This document shows positions 1 through 9,806 of a stretch of 16,395 bases of DNA, piece after piece; position 1 is the stretch's first letter, and each line of letters starts with the position of its first letter. The translations under genes were made by a program, and so were the position numbers. The notes below the pieces were generated by a model that ran no database searches, was not told the DNA's origin, and was given only the letters and a program-made list of their open reading frames with translations. The stretch is from Thoreauomyces humboldtii (taxonomy: Eukaryota; Chytridiomycota; Chytridiomycetes; Spizellomycetales; Powellomycetaceae), in assembly GCA_027596035.1 (NCBI GenBank), contig JADGJA010000512.1, positions 1-16,395 on the forward strand, in the 5' to 3' direction.

Positions 1-33
1 TATGCTGTCGAATAGCCTGAACGCCATACCCCC

Positions 34-77
34 TGTGATAGTGCATAAACGCTGTACAGCGTTTATGCACTATCACA
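34..77. repeat. Perfect 44-bp palindrome
   Basis: The left half begins tgtgatagtgcataaacgct and the right half is its exact reverse complement, giving 22 base pairs with no spacer. The symmetry stops abruptly at both ends (33 versus 78 do not pair). A perfect palindrome of this length is very unlikely by chance. It could be a fold-back repeat end of a small transposable element, a cruciform-forming site, or an artefact of assembly or cloning. No coding sequence overlaps it. Confidence 0.9.
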
Positions 78-1241
78 TCGTTTCAGCACCTCTGGGTTCG
101 CATCGCTGGCCAGAAACTGCAGTGCCTCGATGCTGTGGGCGGTAACTAACAGCAGGACCAGTATTCAGTGGAAGGGTTTCTCATATATTGAATGGTCTCT
201 TGCACGGGACCGTCGAAGAGTCGTCTGTGCCGCTTTATCACCTGCAGGAACACGCGATCGCTAACATTGAATCCCAAGACGTCGGGCTCAAGTCGGGCGA
301 TGGTCTCCGACCCCGATGTGTCCGACCGGAGAACCTTTCGACGTCCAAAGTCTGTCGGCTTACGGGCAGAGCGCAGGGAAGACGGGGTAGCCGGTACATG
401 GTACTCGGTCTGTGGCTGGACTCCGCTGGAGGTACAGTTACTACACCGCTTTCTGACAGCCGCCCCCGATCAGACAGAATTTCGATCCCGTCAATTTGTG
501 TTGCTGACGTAAATGGACAGCCACCACCAGGCCACTTTTATAAAGGCGGAGGCTCTCCAGCCGAGCCGACTTCTAGGCCCGCTACAAGCCCTACGACCAC
601 CCGCTTCGCGTTGCTTATTGTTTATCATTGGCATCCTGTCCCCAAGTACGCTCCCTTCAGGTCTATCGGCGTCAACAGGCGCTTTTCTTTCTCCTACGTT
701 CCGAGTGTCTTTCACAATATCGATAACTCGTGGACGAGTGATATCCTCGGCTCACAAGGCAAGTGATTTCACAACCAACCCCGATCAGGAGGGGAGCAGA
801 CATTGGCACTCCGGGGAATCGCTTCGTCGACGGAGAGTTGGGTGTGCCAGAGGTCCCTGAGCCCGTCTGCTTCCCAGGTCTCACGTCACCCTGGGTCTCC
901 TTTACCGTCTGGATGCCGGTTCAGGCGTGCGTCGTGGCCGTTGGGTGTGGACGCCGACGTGATCAACCGTTTCCTGATCTTTCATTTTCACTGCCATTCA
1001 CCTTCCTCTGCTTTCGATTTTGGACTTGAACAGCTAACTTCCGTTTTTCTCCAAATGTTCTTTCTGTCGCGAGACCAGCGTTGGATGCCTCAGTATGTCA
1101 ACGTCGTTGATGCAAGGCAGTGAGTCGTTTCTGCTCGAAATCGAGGTATGTCGAATCAACTTAGCACGGTTTGGCACTGCTCAGAACCTGACCGGAAATC
1201 TAAACTAGGGATGGATCGCATCATCCTTCGAATGGTCAGTT

Positions 1242-1259
1242 TCGGCCATTTCGGCCATT
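1242..1259 (+). repeat. Short tandem repeat, 9 bp x 2
   Basis: The unit tcggccatt occurs twice back to back, followed by another tt. It is a minor repeat with no evident function. Confidence 0.6.
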
Positions 1260-3470
1260 TTCGACGACCGATATCTTTGGCCCGGAACTTCTTCACAGAC
1301 CCAAGGGGGTTCCTCGCCATCAAGGCGCTCTTTTAACTTTTGGCGAGAGTATAATTTATAAAATGAGGTGTTGCATGACCCAAATGTATGTTCCACACAG
1401 CATTTCTAAAAAATACAAGATTACGGTCACCATTACCCATGCAAGCTGAAAAGAATTTCAGTCCCGAGTTGGGACGTTCTCGTGAGGGAAAGTGTAATCA
1501 ATCGTTCAGACGGTGTCGCGAAAACCAGCCTCAGTAAGACCGCCGGCTTCATGCACTACATCCAACGTCTTTTTCCATGCCTGCGTGGTCAGCGCATCGT
1601 AACTTCCAGGCGTATCGTTCCACTCATCCGGGCTCCATTGGGTTCGATGGACAATACCTCGGCCTCAGCACTACCTTCACAATACACTATACACTCAGCA
1701 AAACATCATTGACGACTTGCGTAGATCACACTGAAAGAAGTTGAACCAGAAGTAGCTCCTTGATGTGCTACCTCTGGTGGTCCTGTCTCCCCGTGGCCGC
1801 TACGCTAGGAATTTCGTACGCCGCTGCGTATTTGTCGAGCCCATTCCCGGAAGCGCTCGATGATTCCACAGCTGTCTTGAGCTTGTTGAAAGAGCAACAC
1901 GTGCTGGGCCGCGTCGGTGATGCGGCCGCCGTACTGACGCCGTCCAGCCAGACAATCGAACGTGGACTTCGACGTCCAGGTTGTGCGAGGTCCTTCCATG
2001 CACAGGTTGACATCTGTGTTCGAATGTAGGGTATGCTCAGTCTAGTCAATTCCGTCTAACGGGAAAACAGTGATGCGCCAGAGTCATGGCCTTCGCCCAC
2101 ATGGTTGTCCGATTTGGCGAGACTCCTGAAGGGATCCGTAACCGCCAGAAAGGATTTGTCGATCGGTCTGCTCGATTTGCACCACAGTGAGATTAGTTGT
2201 ACTGGCCGCAAATGACCGGCTCTTCGCCATTGGTCAGAAGGCTTAAGTCGGTCACGTTGACTGTGTTGCAGGCAACGTTGTGAGGGGTCAAGAGTCTCCT
2301 TACTCCCAGTGCCGCCGGACGGCAACACCGAATTATGGGGCTAGTTCAAGACCGTCGAGCGCGGGGAGGCATGGGGTCCTGAGATCGCGGCGTTGCCTGC
2401 CCACACGCAGTTGGGCAAGATGGATCAAAACGGTGTCACGGGTCCAAACGAGTTTATTGCGAGAGGTAGCGGGCGGCCCTTACTCACCTCGATGCCAAAG
2501 CAATCTATTATATCATCCGACCATCTGTGACGTCCAGGTAAGAATCATTGAGCTCCACAACGTTCGCGACAACCCCGAACCCTAGTTGATATGGGCCAAG
2601 TCGTCGACCTCCTCACTCAGAGAGATGGGTGCCTTCGCGCGGCTGTGATAGTACTGCCGGTTCCAGGAGTGCTAGGTCCGAGGCGGAAGCCGTTAGCGAG
2701 GGACACCTTCTCGAGCCGTGGTAAGGATCTCCAGCGGTCTGGTTCGAGAATGCTGGGTTAGCGATGGCACAATGCTGACATCTCCTTTGGACACAATCTC
2801 TTGTCAACGCAAAGGTGTAGAATCGGGTGGCTGGCCGTATTTCCGCGTGCAAGCGGTGATACGAAGCGGTCGGGTGGAATCAACGGCAGAGAGCCGCCGG
2901 ATGCTGTGATGGCGCGGGACAGGTGGCGGGCGCATCATCAGGATGGATAGAAGATGTTAGTGGCACAGGGCCCGGAAGAAGAAAGTGCAACAGTTAGTCG
3001 AAGTTCGTTTGAAGTTCGTACGGTTATAATCATCTACGCTCCCGTAGCCGTGAAAGTTGACCTACCAATCAACCGCCAGTCTTCGGCCCTTACATATCTT
3101 GCTGCCATCAGGAAACCTTGAGCTCGGACAGACCAATGACAGTTGCTGGACGCGCAACGGCAGTCCAGAAGCAAGCTCGGCACAGCTGTAGGTTCGCGAT
3201 AGGTGATCACTTACCTGTTTACGGCGCGGAAACGCCGCACGGCCCTTGTCCGTCCGAAAACGCGAACCGCGGAAAGGCGACCGCGCCCGCACGGATCTCT
3301 TTAGAGGCTGTTCGCCGGATGCCACTCCTGCCTGATTACGTGTTTGTCGGCAGTTCAGTTCCGTGCGCCAGCAGGGAGGGCCCGTGCTGTTGGAAGAGAC
3401 CACGGGGAATCTCCCGCCATACGAACGGGGGTTTTTCAAATCATAACAATTGGTGCTAGTCTTTTGATTC

Positions 3471-3485
3471 GGGGGCTGCGCCCCC
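3471..3485. repeat. GC-rich hairpin within a G/C-run cluster
   Basis: gggggc and gccccc are separated by tgc, forming a perfect 6-bp stem with a 3-base loop. It is followed by further C runs (ggcccccg, tcccccaaacccc) up to about 3523. Clusters of this style occur as dispersed intergenic repeats in many genomes. It lies about 250 bases upstream of the small gene at 3736, so a terminator or regulatory role cannot be shown. Confidence 0.6.
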
Positions 3486-3735
3486 TGGCCCCCGCTTGAT
3501 GGGAACTGCATCCCCCAAACCCCGTGCAAACAAGAATAGAGCAAACGTTACTTCTAAATATAAGGGTCTTTAAACAGAGCCAGACCTCCAAGAATGATTG
3601 ATTTTGATGCACTAAGACGAGTCAGATCTTCGACAGATCAAACCGCCGCAACTCCGGATCAAAGGTGGCCTTTCCCCTTTTGTGTCGAATTGAGAGATCA
3701 CTCTGCTCTCTAATCTCCTCAAACCCAGCAACACG

Positions 3736-4313
3736 ATGTCACCTCAACAAGAAACACAACGGTTCGTGGACTGGGTCTGTCGGAGGATGGATTACTACAT
3801 CGCCAAGGAAGAGTTTCTGCATGAGTTCCACATGCTAGCGGACGAGATCCTCCTGGACGGCGAATCCATGCGGAAGCGGGAAAGTTAACGACCCGTCGAG
3901 TGTCCCCACCTCCTCAATCACGATGCCGTTGTCAGAGCGATGATGACGGTCTGCGACGATGGTACCGAGAGACGTGGGAATTGGCCGACATTCCTCAAAG
4001 CAAGACAAGAACGCCGCAGGGTGAGAACGGCCATGTCTATGAGGATTGACTTGTGCAAAAACTCACTGAATCCACGTACCAGAGAGTGAAGAAGGAGAAG
4101 AAGGAAAGAGCAAGGGCTGCGGCGAAGTCATTGACGAGAATCTTAGTTCTGGCAGCCCTCAAGATGGAGCGAGAGCAGATAGAGGCAGAAGCTGAGTTGG
4201 AGGATGCCGCGATCTCCCTGCTCGAAAAGAAGAAGAAGCGACGGTTTCTGGAGGAGGAAGAGGAGGCGGCAACCGAGGCGAGGACGCTGAAGAAGGCAAA
4301 GACGAAGGCATGA
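3736..4313 (+). CDS. Small charged, probably coiled-coil protein (three exons)
   Basis: I do not recognise the family. Model: exon 1 3736-3883, intron 3884-3937 (54 bases), exon 2 3938-4020, intron 4021-4082 (62 bases, donor GTGAGA, acceptor CCAG), exon 3 4083-4313, giving 153 residues. The three pieces join in frame: exon 1 runs into TAA at 3886 unless spliced, and exon 3 lacks its own ATG. The ATG has A at -3. The N-terminal 50 residues look folded (aromatic and acidic, e.g. RRMDYYIAKEEFLHEF). From about residue 74 the chain is a long Lys/Arg/Glu/Ala helix, including LEKKKKRRFLEEEEEAA, ending KKAKTKA, with nuclear-localisation-like basic clusters. This suggests a coiled-coil or nucleic-acid-associated protein, but the function is unknown. 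The first intron donor (GTTAAC) is weak, so that junction is the least certain. Confidence 0.5.
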
Positions 4314-5546
4314 TAAGGGCGATGGTTCTCGGAAGATCTTTTGCAAGGGGTTCTAGCGATGACGGAAAGAAAATGTTGAGCGATTGCCAAGTCCAGATTG
4401 AACTGCTTCGGATCTGGGTGATACGGTTCTGAACTTGTCAGCGGTGTTAGCGGTGACATGATTTGCTGAGAAACAGATCTCTGTAGTGGCGGTCGATGAA
4501 AGAGGCGAGGTTCTACTGGAGTACCGGTTCATCTGAGTTACGTGACAGATGCGGGCTGGACGACGAGGGGGAAAGGTAGTCGCAAGGCAGTAATAGTTCA
4601 AAGGTTCGCTTTTCATTTTACGGCGCTCGAAAAATACTGATTCTTAGAGCGGTCATTTCTGAGCGCTGTCTCCCATCCCAGCCCCATCGTGTCCGGCCCC
4701 CGGTGGGCTATCAAGGACCCCTTGCCGAGAGAACCGGACGAAGGGCAAGATCAACATTTCCGTGATAAAACGTCCGCCCCTTTCAGAATACGTCAATTGC
4801 CATCGATCAGCGCTGCTTCGACGAGCCATGCCTACTGAGGCTGCTGCTGATACTCAACATTTGTCTGTTCTGAAGGGGAAGATGGGTTGACGACTGGACG
4901 ACCTTTGTGCTAGAGACGTACTGTACGGTACGAATTGCGAGTGGAGAAAGGGGTCCCTCGTCGTCGTCTTTCTCAAAGTGAAGTGAGCAGCCCCCCTTCC
5001 GCTCCATGGAAACCCCTGCTGCCCCATGTTGTTGGGAAGTGCAGATGGCTTTGAAACATCCCTCCTACTTCTTGCCTACCTCGTCGAGGGCCAAGGCCCC
5101 TAGGTCGTTGGCTCCCAGAGAGAAAGAAAAGTTCCAGAAAGAAGCGAGAACCTTCCCATCCTCATCATTCCTCTGGTGGCTTTTGGCAGGGAAAATCCCA
5201 GACACTTGAGGGAGGGATCGTCGCTCGCTCGCGTGGCGGTGGTGTTTCACCCGGCCGGCGGCTCCGTCCCCCCTGTGGCGGCGGTCGGTCGACTCGGAGT
5301 ACAACTCGAAATTGACTTTTTTTCGAACCCGCACTTCTCCCGCACTTCTTCGCTCCAACTTCGCGCTGTCGGCGGAGAAGGGTTCTCGACTTCTGGACTT
5401 CTGGAAGGGCCACCGGTGCAGTGACGCTTTCTGACCATGATGGCACATATTGCCCACACCCCCAAGCGAACTCCTGCTCTCCTTCCGTCCTTCTTCACTC
5501 CCGTCGTCCCACCTCCTCTCGTCATCCCATCTTACGCTCCCCAACA
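4314..5546. other. Intergenic region, promoter side of DUF4436 gene
   Basis: No gene is supportable here. Short frames on both strands lack motifs and overlap one another; the 181-codon minus-strand frame ending at 5610 overlaps exon 1 of the DUF4436 gene and reads as low-complexity charged sequence. The last 100 bases before 5547 are strongly pyrimidine-rich on the + strand, typical of a fungal core promoter or 5' leader. A small tandem repeat of gacttctg lies at 5388-5403. Confidence 0.5.
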
Positions 5547-6817
5547 ATGCACTTCCGACTCCCATCTCGGAAGAAGCTCGTACGGTTCGGTCTCGCGTTT
5601 CTCGCAGCATCCTGTCTCCTCGCCGTCGTCCTCGGCCTCGGCCTCTCCAACCTCCTCCGTTCGGACCATCGCCAGGAACGAAAGTTGGTCTCGGGCTTCG
5701 TCGGGCTCAGTCGTCCCGACCTCACGTACACCGACGGTTCCGTCCAGGTGAGGAGAGACGAGAGGGGCGCGCAATCGGGATACTGCGAGCGCAGCGAGCG
5801 ATCCTATGCATGGCTTCGCGAATTTCGAAGCGAGCGAAGCGAGCATCACTTTGCAAGCTTCACGTTGCAGATGAACTTTGGATCCTCTCATGATTCTCAA
5901 CGTTTTTTTTTTTTGCTTTCTTTCTGAAATTCCTTTTTCTTTCATTCTCCCCTTCACAGCCAGGCAACCTTCCTCCTGGACAGGCGGCCCTGAACATCGT
6001 GTACACCGTCGGTAAGCTCGATCCCATCGCGGACAAGACGGCCAAGATCTTCATCGAGTTTCATCCCGCCGGCACCCTGTCGACCTTCACTGGGTCTGAC
6101 GCCGACGCGTGGCAGGACGCGTGGTACGAGGCGAGGTCGACCGCGGCCTTCACCGTCACGACCCAGTACAAGACGTTCAGCTTCAAAGCCGGGGAGAGGG
6201 CGCTCCAGCAGGATCAGACCATCTTCGTCGGGGACGCCGACAGGTATCCTCTGGACGAGCAGCCCCTCCTGGACCTGATCACTGCTACCTGGATCGATCC
6301 CTCCACCAACGCCTCGGCTCCGTTGCCCGTCGTCATAGTCGACTACTCGTGGCAGCAGGGCTGGAACTTCAAGTTCGACGCGAGCGACTCCACGGTCGCG
6401 AGCGGAGGGATCGCTCAACCTCGCTGGACGTACGCCAACGTCGCTCGACGGAACGCCACGACCAAGATCCTCAGCTTCGGCATCATCACCCTCATGTGGA
6501 TGCTCTCGGTGACCTACTTCCTGGTGGGCGTTCGGGTGGTCGTCACGGATCGTAAGGTGGATCTGACCGTCGCAGCGTTGGGCGCAACCCTCATGTTCGG
6601 TCTGAACGCCCTGCGGGCCGCTCAGCCGGGCATACCGCCGACCGGATGCATCGCCGACACTTTCGGCTACATGTGGAACATGTGCCTCATGGCGGCGTGC
6701 TGCATCATGGCCATCGGACACTACCTGTGGAGGATCAACAGGTTGCCGTCGGTGCCTGCTCCGCCGCCAAAGGTCAAGTCGGACGGCAAACGCGGGGTGC
6801 AAGTCACGCCGGTTTAG
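5547..6817 (+). CDS. DUF4436 family membrane protein (two exons)
   Basis: Model: exon 1 5547-5747, intron 5748-5959 (212 bases, GTGAGG..TTCACAG, phase 0), exon 2 5960-6817, giving 352 residues. The first ATG has A at -3 (aacaATG) and follows a pyrimidine-rich leader. Residues 11-37 form an N-terminal membrane segment. Residues about 68-230 are a predicted extracytoplasmic or lumenal beta-rich domain containing RYPLDEQPLLDLITA, the equivalent of the family's YPFD-type motif. Three more hydrophobic segments follow at about 236-260, 268-287 and 300-323, with ALRAAQPGIPPTGC between the last two, matching the conserved RxxxPGxPPxG signature of DUF4436. The short C-terminal tail is Pro/Lys-rich. 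Length fits fungal members. The biochemical function of the family is unknown. The intron is far longer than the others in the window and carries repeats. Confidence 0.85.
5785..5844. repeat. GCGAGC-type repeats inside the DUF4436 intron
   Basis: gcgagcgcagcgagcg (5785-5800) and gaagcgagcgaagcgagc (5827-5844) are related repeats of a gcgagc core. They flank a stretch containing cttcg..cgaag inverted symmetry around 5813-5829. Downstream, the intron has a T12 tract and a long pyrimidine-rich stretch before the acceptor. The arrangement could be a small inserted element that lengthened the intron. Confidence 0.5.
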
Positions 6818-7063
6818 CTGTAGCGCACTGTCCCACCGTTCTCCTTCCTAGATTCCCGTGTTCGGTAAATCGCAGAAGGCAGAATATAAATTTGCAACCG
6901 GCAGCCCAGAGCAGAGGACCAGAGCAGATGAGAGCCAGAGCCAGGGGTCTCAAAGTGGAATTCGACAGCGATCTGATGAGTCACAGGCACTGTACCGGTA
7001 TTTATTATATATATATATAGACCCTGGACGCTTTCCCATCTTCCTCTTTTCCCCGACGATACA
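6818..7063 (+). promoter_or_regulatory. Intergenic: 3' end of DUF4436 gene and TATA box of caspase-like gene
   Basis: After the DUF4436 stop codon, aatataaa at 6883-6890 could serve as a polyadenylation signal. An alternating T/A stretch at 7004-7019 (tattatatatatatatag) is a good TATA-box candidate. It lies about 45 bases upstream of the ATG at 7064, whose context is acaATG. This spacing is one reason for placing the start of the caspase-like gene there. Confidence 0.45.
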
Positions 7064-9443
7064 ATGTATCAGATACTCGAGTCCAATACCTTGACCCTTG
7101 AGCCATCTTCGGGCCCGCGCAACAGCTCACGGACTTCGCGACCTCCCTCCGTCATCCAGCAGACACCATCTGACCCATCAGTAGAGATACCACCGATCAG
7201 CATCTCCGGCGTCCACGAGGGGAACCAAGCATGACGGTCACACCCGCCTACTTCCCACTATCCGCAGCTTCTTCCGGCAGATTCTATAATGTCCCGGACT
7301 CTCTCCCGCTGGTACAATGATCGTTCTTGTGTTGTTCGCTTGTGCATTTTCCTCCTGACATCGCACTCGTTCGAGTTCTTCAGCTCCGATTGGGCATCTT
7401 CCCATCCGAGGGAGAATATTCCGGGGTCGTTGAAGACTGTTCTGCGTGGTTGGAAGCAGTAAGAGCCAATACGAAGCATAAAGCCTGTCAAGACTTGATG
7501 AAACTGTCCGGAAACCCCTATCAAAGCCTTGCCGATCGAGCTGAAAGCCTAGCTGCGGACCGGAACGCTCTCGCCCGCGCCTCCTCGCCAACGACTTTGG
7601 GAAGGGTTTCGGACGCCAAGTGGAAAATCCCGTTGTTCTTTTGATACTGTGGCTTGGCCACATCGATCCGGATAGCGGCCAGTTGCTGTTTCCGTTCTTT
7701 GGAACGCGGATGCCATTCGTTGCCAACCCAAAAGCACCCGCAGAAAAGAAATCCCTGCTCGACCGCTTCAGGACGCGTCTAGAGTCCCATAAGAACATTC
7801 ACCTGATTCTGGTGATCGACTCGTGCAAGTCCCGTCAGCTCGTCGACGATCTGCGAGAATGCGGCGAAGACAAAAAACTTCTCAAACTGTTAACCGAGAA
7901 GAAGTCTAGCATCAGTATCCAGTCATCCTCCGCTGCCTGGCAGAAGGCATCTGGCGGCGTGTTCACTCCCTGGTACCTCGAGACCGTTTTCACGTCAGCC
8001 ATGCAAAAGATCTTTCCGACGGAAGTGCAAACTGGCAATGCCCCCGAAAACGATGCGTCCTCGACTCCGTTCCGAACAAACAGTGGTCTTGTCCTTCCGT
8101 ACCAGCACGCGCGATATCACACCCTCGGAGACCTTCCTAAAGGCCTCGAGGCCTTCCTGACTGACGCCTTGATACCCGTGCATCTCGATCTCGGAGCTCT
8201 AGGCTATCAAGGCAAAAACACCAAACAAAAATCAGGCAGCAATCCGGTTAAAGCAATCCAGAAGGCTAAGCAAGCGGCGCTGGCTGCCCAGTACGAGGTG
8301 CATGACGTGAAACTTGGACGGAACTCAACCGGGATGGAGATTTTCGCATTCGTTACATCGACAGTTAATCCGAGTGGATTCGACCTGCACATGCACGTCA
8401 AGAAAAAGTCGGCAGGAGAAGTTATCTACGATAGCCATGACAAGAAGCCAAGTCAGCATGTGCCGGTCCATCAACTCAACGCGCCTGGCAAGTGGATTTG
8501 GCTTAACCCTCCAAGGCATGGAGCCTTTGAAGCCCTGAAGCGCAAGATCTCGGATTTGACGGACGTCGAGGAACGGGATGGGACTTTCCTGCTGCGGTCT
8601 GAACAGTACCTCTCAGATGATATCCTCCCCGACGACAGCTTGCATAATCCTCGGGAGGTCAACGGCGGCCTTTTCGTCCGACGGCCAGGGGGTGATTACG
8701 TTGCGGACGTCGTTCCCCGGCCCGGAGGTATCACAGACACTCGCTCAGCGGAAACACCATGGGTAGACACCCTTTGGCAAAAAAGCCGCGAATTCTTTGA
8801 GAAAGTCCAGAAGGATTTTCCAAAAAGGGTTGTTTTCCTGACCGCGAACGGAAAATCGCAAAGACGACATCTCGAAACGCTGAAATGGGACAATGACAAG
8901 GACTGGGCGATGGAGGGATCGCTTTTGGGCATGTTCAGGAACAAGGCCGAGCACCCGGTCCACTTGCGACTTTGTATCACAACCGTTGCCAAACCCCTGA
9001 CAGTTCACGTTGCGAAGGCGGCAAAAGCGTTTCGGGAAGCCCACGGCGTTTTTGATCTGCGTGCAACATGTCCCGCATCCTATTGCCACAAATTTGTAGC
9101 ATGTCTGCACCACCACCTCGGTACCTCCCTCATTCATCCTTCCACAGAGGCGGTTGCTGCGCACAAGGCGTTCGAAGACAAATTCTGGGCTACGGTCCAC
9201 GATTACGCGGACGTACTTTTGCGCCACTGGGACGCATCGCAAGCGACAGAGAGGGGCGATGCCTCTGGCAAGTCTTACCATCTCGGCCAAGAGAAGGTTG
9301 CCGACGAGAGCAACGACGGCGTTTCGTGTCCTGGTACAAGCGGTCACTGCGAGTGCAAGTGTACGCAAGAAGACATGGAGACTATTATTGAGACGATCGG
9401 CTACCTTCTTAATTACAAATTCATCGAAGCCCCCTTGGACTGA
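7064..9443 (+). CDS. Caspase-like (peptidase C14 fold) protein, 5' exons uncertain
   Basis: The frame 7553-9443 is firmly coding. It contains a caspase-like core: LLILWLGHID with the presumptive catalytic His (codon 7659-7661), LILVIDSCKS with the presumptive catalytic Cys (codon 7824-7826), and SGGVFTPWYLETVF, matching the small-subunit GGxFT motif. The usual GHG is GHI here, so activity is uncertain. Upstream, RLGIFPSEGEYSGVVEDC (from 7384) resembles the first strand and the LxGxxxD element of the fold. It joins by an intron 7506-7552 (47 bases, keeping a plausible KLCGPERSR helix) or 7459-7547 (better donor, GTAAGA). A further intron ending ttcttcag at 7383, with CTGAC branch site, precedes it. 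The ATG at 7064 opens a Ser/Pro-rich frame of 56 codons behind a TATA box, but its junction to 7384 is unresolved; 7231 is another possible start. About 450 C-terminal residues match nothing I know and end with a small Cys cluster (CPGTSGHCECKC). Fungal caspase-like proteins are linked to proteolysis or cell death; a role here is inference. Confidence 0.75.
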
Positions 9444-9806
9444 TGTGGGTGCGTGCAAGACTTCCATATCACCTCTTCTGGATTGATTTAATTTCCCTCC
9501 CAGCAGATCTCGTCAATCGAACCTGCCAAAGGAGCATCGCAGGAAACGGATGGGACACTCGACGTGCCCTGGGACCCTTGCCGGATACGGATGGGATCAT
9601 TAACCGGTTGATCTCTTGACGAGGGGTTACCTGTAAATAGGCGCAGGACGCTATCGCATATGTACATTCGTCTATTCAATCCAATGATAATTACAAAAGG
9701 AAACAATGCATTGACCTGGAAAATAAGTGCCGCGTGGGATCCTCATTCCTATGATGTTGAGAGCATGTCACTTGTTCCCCTTTGCACAGCTACGTATTTT
9801 TAATGT
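9444..9806. other. Convergent intergenic region
   Basis: This lies between the stop codons of the caspase-like gene (+) and the ferroportin gene (-) and should contain both 3' untranslated regions. It is AT-richer than the flanking genes. No RNA gene, terminator-like hairpin or convincing open frame is visible. Confidence 0.6.

Larger units (their letters stand above)
1..3735. other. Gene-poor region, no supportable gene
   Basis: Both strands carry only short overlapping open frames with no recognisable domain, no consistent splice chain and no family motif. The longest frames (up to about 190 codons near 188-766) are mutually overlapping and look random. What can be seen is structural: a perfect palindrome near the left edge, a small tandem repeat at 1242-1259, a repeated gaagttcgt word near 3000-3019 and a GC-rich hairpin at 3471-3485. 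Decayed transposon or intergenic sequence is a reasonable guess, but no transposase, reverse transcriptase or long terminal repeat could be recognised. Confidence 0.5.

Noticed and set aside
146..469. A 107-codon open frame on the minus strand, with a CSNC pattern and FNVSDRVFLQV resembling a retroelement integrase tail
   Set aside because: It has no ATG near its start, no second CxxC for a zinc finger, no flanking retroelement domains, and competing open frames on the other strand. The resemblance is too weak to call.
188..766. A 192-codon + strand open frame
   Set aside because: Overlapped by other open frames on both strands, composition looks random, and no domain or supporting splice structure was seen.
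2730..2760. ggttcgagaatgc as a possible tRNA B box
   Set aside because: It lacks the trailing CC of the B-box consensus, and no A box, acceptor stem or anticodon arm could be folded around it.
5065..5610. A 181-codon minus-strand open frame
   Set aside because: It overlaps exon 1 of the DUF4436 gene and the promoter, with low-complexity Arg/Gly/Ser content; it is best explained as a shadow of GC-rich sequence.
5954..6802. A 282-codon minus-strand open frame
   Set aside because: It is the exact antisense of DUF4436 exon 2, rich in Arg/His/Asp/Gly, with no family resemblance.
7238..7798. A 186-codon minus-strand open frame
   Set aside because: It is antisense to the caspase-like gene, which has recognisable motifs; this frame has none.
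8745..9467. A 240-codon minus-strand open frame
   Set aside because: Antisense to the 3' half of the caspase-like gene, which extends an unbroken frame from the recognised core; no motif was seen in this one.
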